From: JAXLSZ01 sp046330315
Lineage (GTDB): Bacteria; Actinomycetota; Thermoleophilia; Solirubrobacterales; 70-9
DNA length: 11,157 nt
Direction of reading: 5' to 3'
NCBI GenBank assembly: GCA_046330315.1
Contig: JAXLSZ010000013.1
Coordinates: 1 to 11,157 of the forward strand
Part shown: one piece after another, positions 6,076 to 11,157 of the stretch
Numbering within the stretch: the stretch's first letter is position 1
Layout of the letters: each line of letters begins with the position of its first letter
The notes under the pieces: model-generated
Seen by the model: the letters and a program-made list of their open reading frames with translations, nothing else
Told to the model about the DNA's origin: nothing
The model's database searches: none
Made by a program: the position numbers and the translations under genes

Positions 6076-6611
6076 TGCACGATCCCGCGATTGGCGAGAC
6101 TCTCGTCAGCAACGAGGATCTGACCCGGCGGGTGGCGGAGCTGGGCAGGGAGATCAGCAGCGACTACCGCGACCGGGACCTGGTGATGATCGGGATCCTC
6201 AAGGGGGCGGTGCTCTTCATCGCCGACCTGATGAGGGAGATGACGATTCCCTGCGAGGTCGACTTCATGGCGATCTCCAGCTACGGGTCGGAGGTGGACT
6301 CCTCGGGGGTGGTGCGGATCCTCAAGGACCTCGATTCCTCGGTCGAGGGCCGCGACGTGCTGATCGTCGAGGACATCATCGACTCGGGGCTGACCATGCA
6401 GTACCTGCTGCGCAGCCTGCGGGCCCGCTCGCCGCGCTCCCTGGAGGTCTGCTCGCTGCTGATCAAGCCCGAGCGCCTGCGCGTGGACCTGCCGATCCGC
6501 TACGTCGGGTTCGAGATCCCAAACCGCTTCGCGATCGGCTACGGGCTCGACCACGCCCAGAGGTACCGCAACCTCGACCACGTCGCCGCCCTGGTCGAGG
6601 GCTTCCGCTAG
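6075..6611 (+). CDS. hpt: Hypoxanthine phosphoribosyltransferase
   Basis: This cytoplasmic purine-salvage enzyme transfers phosphoribose from PRPP to hypoxanthine and/or guanine. The 178-residue length is typical. The PRPP motif VLIVEDIIDSGLT is at 95-107, with the acidic pair Glu99-Asp100. The catalytic flexible loop SSYGSEVDSSG is at 68-78, and the base-binding region runs from Lys131 (LLIKPERL) to VGFEIPNRFAIGYGLD (144-159). ATG 6075 fits the family N-terminus. A TTG at 5979 is in frame but would translate through array C and add Pro/Gly-rich residues, so I reject it. No Shine-Dalgarno sequence precedes ATG 6075. The position between tilS and ftsH is the standard actinobacterial order. Confidence 0.96.
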   Translation: MHDPAIGETLVSNEDLTRRVAELGREISSDYRDRDLVMIGILKGAVLFIADLMREMTIPCEVDFMAISSYGSEVDSSGVVRILKDLDSSVEGRDVLIVEDIIDSGLTMQYLLRSLRARSPRSLEVCSLLIKPERLRVDLPIRYVGFEIPNRFAIGYGLDHAQRYRNLDHVAALVEGFR

Positions 6612-6680
6612 GGGGACTCCCGGCCCGCGGCGGCGGAGGGCTTTCGCAGGAGCCAGGCGAGGGGGGAAGAAGGGGCACCC

Positions 6681-6721
6681 TGGTACGCTGATTCGAAGGC
6701 GCGGCGCGAAGGGGCGCCCCT
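6681..6721 (+). promoter_or_regulatory. ftsH promoter (extended -10) and palindromic leader
   Basis: TGGTACGCT (6681-6689) is an extended -10 (TGN-TANNNT). No good -35 is visible, which an extended -10 can tolerate. Transcription would start near 6696, leaving a leader of about 38 bases. That leader carries a perfect 12-bp palindrome, AGGGGCGCCCCT (6710-6721), and a longer possible stem, GGCGC (6698-6702) with GCGCC (6714-6718), close to the GTG start at 6734. There is no clear ribosome-binding site, so leader structure may affect translation. Confidence 0.4.
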
Positions 6722-6733
6722 GCCCGATAGACA

Positions 6734-8689
<1,956 letters not shown>

Positions 8690-8691
8690 GC

Positions 8692-8706
8692 CCCGGGCGC
8701 CCCGGG
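8692..8706 (+). terminator. Possible ftsH terminator hairpin
   Basis: CCCGGG (8692-8697) and CCCGGG (8701-8706) pair around a CGC loop three bases after the ftsH stop, followed by AGCGTTT. The short stem and weak T run make this tentative. Confidence 0.3.
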
Positions 8707-8791
8707 AGCGTTTGCCGCCGGCGAAGTCCGAGCGGCGCGCTCGCTCGGCCGCAAAAGGGCCCGGGGACGTCGCACCCCACCCCTCACCACG

Positions 8792-9049
8792 ACGTGGGAC
8801 CTCCAGACGTTGCATAGGAGCGGTTAGAGGTCCCACCCCCGGCCGCGGGCGGTTTGAGCCTCACCCCGGCCGCGGGCGGTTTGAGCCTCACCCCGGCCGC
8901 GGGCGGTTTGAGCCTCCGGAGGCCGCGTGCGAGCGGCAGGGTCTCGTGTCGGATCTCAGTGGATGTCGGCGACTGGCGAAGGTTCCAGCTCGGTGAGGGC
9001 GGGGTGGGACCTTTTTCCCCTGACCAGGCGGGTACTAGAGGTCCCACGT
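8792..9049. mobile_element. MITE-like element with 12-bp terminal inverted repeats
   Basis: ACGTGGGACCTC (8792-8803) and GAGGTCCCACGT (9038-9049) are perfect inverted copies bounding 258 bases. Two internal shorter copies, GAGGTCCCAC (8827-8836) and GTGGGACCT (9004-9012), make two hairpin pairs of 43-44 bases end to end, facing each other across array D. No transposase is encoded and no target-site duplication is evident in the flanks. It may be a small non-autonomous element, or simply a doubled hairpin repeat. Its right end lies 27 bases from the remnant at 9076-9245. Confidence 0.4.
8837..8917 (+). repeat. Array D: three 27-bp tandem copies
   Basis: The copies start at 8837, 8864 and 8891. 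Each begins CCCCGGCCGCGGGCGGTTTG and ends AGCCTCA, except that the last base of the third copy is C. Rotated to begin GGCGGTTTGAGCC, the unit resembles array A (GGCGGAGTGTGCC). The 27-bp period keeps frame, so it appears as a nine-residue peptide repeat in open frames; there is no other evidence of coding. Confidence 0.9.
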
Positions 9050-9075
9050 GGGAGGGGCGATGCGCCCCGCGGCCG

Positions 9076-9245
9076 TCACCCGGTCCCGTCGCCGATCCCC
9101 GAGTCGGGCGGGCTCAGCGTCCACAGCACGACCCGATCCCCAGACCGACCAGCCACAGCACCGACCCGACCCTGAGGGCCAGGGCCAGGTCGAGGCCGCC
9201 GTAGGGGTCGGGTTCCCTCGCGAGAGCTTGTCGCAGCCGCTTCAT
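9076..9245 (-). pseudogene. Frameshifted N-terminal remnant of a membrane protein
   Basis: On the minus strand, ATG at 9245 opens a 43-codon frame: MKRLRQALAREPDPYGGLDL, then LALRVGSVLWLVGLGIG, a hydrophobic segment, ending at 9114. A one-base frame change near 9130-9140 would continue into VVLWTLSPPDSGIGDGTG and stop at 9076. The pieces together look like the start of a membrane sensor: a charged head, a first membrane helix, then a 'LSPP' turn. I associate similar beginnings with Solirubrobacterales diguanylate cyclases, from memory only. GGGAG lies just upstream of the ATG and TAGGCT (9302-9307 on the minus strand) could be a -10. It could also be an intact 43-residue small membrane protein. 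Confidence 0.35.
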
Positions 9246-9279
9246 GGTCTCCCGGCTCCGGTGATTCGTCCTCCTCCCG

Positions 9280-9297
9280 CCGACCCTTTAGGGTCGG
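9280..9297. promoter_or_regulatory. 18-bp palindrome between remnant and folP
   Basis: CCGACCCT (9280-9287) and AGGGTCGG (9290-9297) are perfect inverted arms around TT. The site overlaps TAGGGT (9289-9294), a possible plus-strand -10 for folP, and lies just downstream of a possible minus-strand -10 (9302-9307). That placement would suit an operator in a divergent promoter. Confidence 0.4.
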
Positions 9298-9333
9298 GCG
9301 CAGCCTAGCCCCCAAAACGCGCACGGAAGGCAG

Positions 9334-10188
9334 ATGGTTCACCCGTCCCCGATATTGATGGGGGTCGTCAACGTCACCCCCGACTCCTTCTCCGACGGGG
9401 GCCTCTTCCTCGACCCCAAGGCGGCCGTCGCCCAGGGCGCGAGGCTGCGCGCCGAGGGGGCCGCGGTCCTCGACGTCGGCGGTGAGTCCACGCGGCCTGG
9501 CGCGGCCGAGGTCCTCGCGGAGGAGGAGATCGCCCGCGTCGAGCCGGTGGTGTGGGGCCTGGCGCGGGCCGGAGCGCGGGTCTCGATAGACACCTCGAAG
9601 CTTGCGGTCGCCGAGGTCGCCCTCGACGCCGGCGCGACCATGGTCAACGACGTCACGGCGCTCCGCAGCGATCCGGGCATCGCCGGGCTCTGCGCCGAGC
9701 GCGACGCCGACCTGGTTCTCATGCACATGCTGGGGACGCCGAGGACGATGCAGCAGGATCCCACCTACGAGGACGTCGTCGACGAGGTGCGCGGCTTCCT
9801 CGAGGAGCGCCTGGAGCTGGCGGTGGCCGCCGGCGTCCCCGAGAGCCGGGTCTGGCTGGACCCCGGGATCGGATTCGGCAAGACCCTCGAGCACAACCTC
9901 GAGCTGCTGCGGCGCCTCGACGAGCTCGTGGCGCTCGGGCGCCCGGTGCTCGTCGGCGCCTCGCGCAAGAGCTTCATCGGCAAGATCGACGGCTCCGAGG
10001 TCTCCGAGCGGCTCGGGGGCACGATCGCGGCCTCGGTGCTCGCGGCACGGGCCGGCGCCGCCGCGCTGCGGGTCCACGACGTCGCCGAGATGGCCCAGGC
10101 GCTGAGGATGGCGGCGGCGATCGAGAGCCCCGGCTCCTGGGAGCGGCCCGGCCCGGCCCCCGCCGCGGGAGACGTCCCCAGCAGGTAG
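9334..10188 (+). CDS. folP: Dihydropteroate synthase
   Basis: DHPS joins 6-hydroxymethyl-7,8-dihydropterin diphosphate to p-aminobenzoate, giving dihydropteroate; it is the sulfonamide target. The 284 residues form a TIM barrel. Motifs in order are VNVTPDSFSDGG (12-23), DVGGESTRPGA (47-57), SIDTSK (84-89), MVNDVTALR (103-111), WLDPGIGFGKT (174-184), VGASRKSFIG (207-216, pterin-binding Lys212), and RVHD (246-249) with the phosphate-binding Arg. All are intact. The start has GGAAGG only three bases before the ATG, slightly close. A later ATG (9358) would cut into the first strand. It begins the fol cluster; folE, expected upstream, is absent. Confidence 0.97.
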   Translation: MVHPSPILMGVVNVTPDSFSDGGLFLDPKAAVAQGARLRAEGAAVLDVGGESTRPGAAEVLAEEEIARVEPVVWGLARAGARVSIDTSKLAVAEVALDAGATMVNDVTALRSDPGIAGLCAERDADLVLMHMLGTPRTMQQDPTYEDVVDEVRGFLEERLELAVAAGVPESRVWLDPGIGFGKTLEHNLELLRRLDELVALGRPVLVGASRKSFIGKIDGSEVSERLGGTIAASVLAARAGAAALRVHDVAEMAQALRMAAAIESPGSWERPGPAPAAGDVPSR

Positions 10189-10197
10189 GTTGGCGGC
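10186..10197 (+). promoter_or_regulatory. Candidate leaderless promoter made from the folP stop codon
   Basis: The folP stop TAG (10186-10188) begins TAGGTT (10186-10191), a TANNNT -10-like box, followed by exactly six bases and the folB GTG at 10198. This is the same geometry as at 2243. No convincing Shine-Dalgarno sequence lies before folB, since the nearest purines are part of the box. Confidence 0.4.
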
Positions 10198-10617
10198 GTG
10201 GAGCGCGACGGATCCGGAACCGAGTCCGCGGTCGAGGTCGAGCTGCGCGGCCTCTCGATCTACACCCACCACGGGGTGAGCGAGGCCGAGCGGGAGATCG
10301 GCCAGCGCCTCGAGTTCGACATCTCCTTCGACGTGCCCGACTGCGACGCCGTGCTCACCGACCGCCTCGACGACACGATCGACTACTCGGAGGTCTGCGA
10401 CATCGTCGCCCTCGCCGCGACCGAGCGCAGCTACAGGACCCTGGAGCGGGTCTGCCAGGTGGTCGGCGAGCGGCTGATGGAGCGCTTCGGCTCCGACTCG
10501 GTGCGGGTGCGCGCCGCCAAGCCGGAGCCGCCGATCCCGCTCGCGGTGCGCGAGGTGGCCGTCGAGGTCACCCACGAGCGCGAGGTGGCCGAGGACGACG
10601 ACGCCGGGGCGGACTGA
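10198..10617 (+). CDS. folB: Dihydroneopterin aldolase
   Basis: This enzyme cleaves dihydroneopterin to 6-hydroxymethyl-dihydropterin and glycolaldehyde. It has 139 residues, with a short acidic tail (129-139) beyond the usual end. The substrate motif YTHHGVSEAEREIGQ is at 22-36. By alignment to S. aureus DHNA, Glu31 is the residue equivalent to Glu22, Tyr63 (IDYSEV) to Tyr54, Glu83 (TLERV) to Glu74, and Lys108 (KPEPPIP) to the catalytic Lys100. The GTG start at 10198 is the only one that keeps the first strand (VEVELRGLSI). It lies nine bases after the folP stop and possibly has its own leaderless promoter as well as folP read-through. Confidence 0.95.
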   Translation: MERDGSGTESAVEVELRGLSIYTHHGVSEAEREIGQRLEFDISFDVPDCDAVLTDRLDDTIDYSEVCDIVALAATERSYRTLERVCQVVGERLMERFGSDSVRVRAAKPEPPIPLAVREVAVEVTHEREVAEDDDAGAD

Positions 10618-10625
10618 GGCGGGGG

Positions 10626-11150
10626 GTGGGGGGCAAGGGACTCGTGCCCCCGCCGGCGGCCCGGACGGGCTACCTGGGCCTGGGCTCGAACGTCGGCGAC
10701 AGCGCCGGGCACCTGCGCGCTGCCGTGAGGCTCCTCGGCGAGCGTGGGGTCTTCGTCGAGGCCGCCTCCTCGATCTACGTCACCGAGCCGGTGGGCGAGG
10801 TGCTCGACCAGCCGGACTTCCTCAACGCCGCGCTGCGGATCCGCACCGACCTGGAGCCCGAGGAGCTGCTCGACCTCTGCAAGGAGATCGAGTCCGAGCG
10901 GGGACGCGAGCAGGGAGGGCCCCGCCACGGCCCCCGGCCCCTCGACATCGACCTGCTGCTGCTGGGGGACGTCGAGATGGAGACCGAACGGCTGAGGCTG
11001 CCCCACCGCGAGGTGACGAGCCGGCGCTTCGTGCTGGCGCCGCTGCTCGAGCTCGACCCCGGCCTCACCCTCCCCGACGGCACCCGACTCGCCGATGCCC
11101 TCGCCGCCCTCCCCGAGGGCCAGCGGGTGGAGCGCGCCGCCCCCCTCTAG
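10626..11150 (+). CDS. folK: HPPK (hydroxymethyldihydropterin pyrophosphokinase)
   Basis: HPPK transfers pyrophosphate from ATP to 6-hydroxymethyl-7,8-dihydropterin, making the substrate of FolP. From GTG 10626 it has 174 residues. YLGLGSNVGD (16-25) is the family's first strand and loop. IYVTEPVGEVLDQPDFLNAA (50-69) is the pterin-side segment. RHGPRPLDIDLLLLG (100-114) is the signature, with metal ligands Asp107 and Asp109. GTG 10626 follows the folB stop by eight bases and has GAGG (10616-10619) six bases upstream. GTG 10644 is a possible later start with AAGGGA close by. Its stop TAG begins TAGCCT, so the next gene beyond the window may repeat the stop/-10 overlap. Confidence 0.95.
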   Translation: MGGKGLVPPPAARTGYLGLGSNVGDSAGHLRAAVRLLGERGVFVEAASSIYVTEPVGEVLDQPDFLNAALRIRTDLEPEELLDLCKEIESERGREQGGPRHGPRPLDIDLLLLGDVEMETERLRLPHREVTSRRFVLAPLLELDPGLTLPDGTRLADALAALPEGQRVERAAPL

Positions 11151-11157
11151 CCTCGAT

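Larger units (their letters stand above)
8690..9333. other. 644-base ftsH-folP spacer where folE is usually found
   Basis: The spacer holds a GC hairpin after ftsH, a second hairpin CGAGCG-GCG-CGCTCG (8729-8743), a 258-base element bounded by inverted repeats (8792-9049) with array D inside it, a probable minus-strand gene remnant (9076-9245), and an 18-bp palindrome (9280-9297). I looked for GTP cyclohydrolase I motifs on both strands and saw none. Confidence 0.6.

Noticed and set aside
8712..8996. Coding repeat protein across array D (nine-residue repeat)
   Set aside because: The 27-bp period simply preserves frame. There is no ribosome-binding site, the composition is biased and both strands are open alike.
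8690..9333. Decayed folE in the ftsH-folP gap
   Set aside because: No fragment of GTP cyclohydrolase I motifs could be found on either strand.

Overview
The window is G+C-rich DNA (roughly 70% by eye). All of its well-supported genes lie on the plus strand. The order tilS - hpt - ftsH - folP - folB - folK is the conserved actinobacterial arrangement. The particular TilS and P-II variants and the MerR-cyclase fusion suggest Thermoleophilia/Solirubrobacterales. That placement is inference, because no rRNA or other marker gene is present.

Layout. 1-295: spacer with a nested dyad and four degenerate 20-bp repeats. 296-2740: nitrogen module, with an Amt ammonium channel, a P-II signal protein 27 bases downstream, and a small protein resembling the SCP2 lipid-binding fold. 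2741-3214: spacer with a near-consensus promoter, a run of hairpins that looks like an untranslated RNA, and a 22-bp tandem array. 3215-4405: MerR-type HTH fused to a class III adenylate cyclase. 4454-5887: tilS. 5888-6074: a 29-bp tandem array. 6075-6611: hpt. 6734-8689: ftsH. 8690-9333: spacer with a 258-bp element bounded by 12-bp inverted repeats, which contains a 27-bp array, followed by a minus-strand, apparently frameshifted gene remnant. 9334-11150: folP-folB-folK.

How the genes work together. Amt and P-II form the usual ammonium uptake and control pair, but this P-II has Leu at position 51, where the modifiable Tyr normally sits. TilS (tRNA-Ile lysidine), Hpt (purine salvage) and FtsH (membrane protease) are housekeeping genes. 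FolP, FolB and FolK cover three steps of the pterin branch of folate synthesis. folE, which usually lies between ftsH and folP in this neighbourhood, is absent.

The genes are ordinary; the spacers are the unusual part. Each longer spacer carries its own short tandem array, and at least three of the four arrays share a GGCGG...CCGG core. In two places the TAG stop of one gene forms the first half of a TANNNT -10-like box placed exactly six bases before the next start, which suggests internal leaderless promoters. I found no anti-phage, CRISPR or biosynthetic system.
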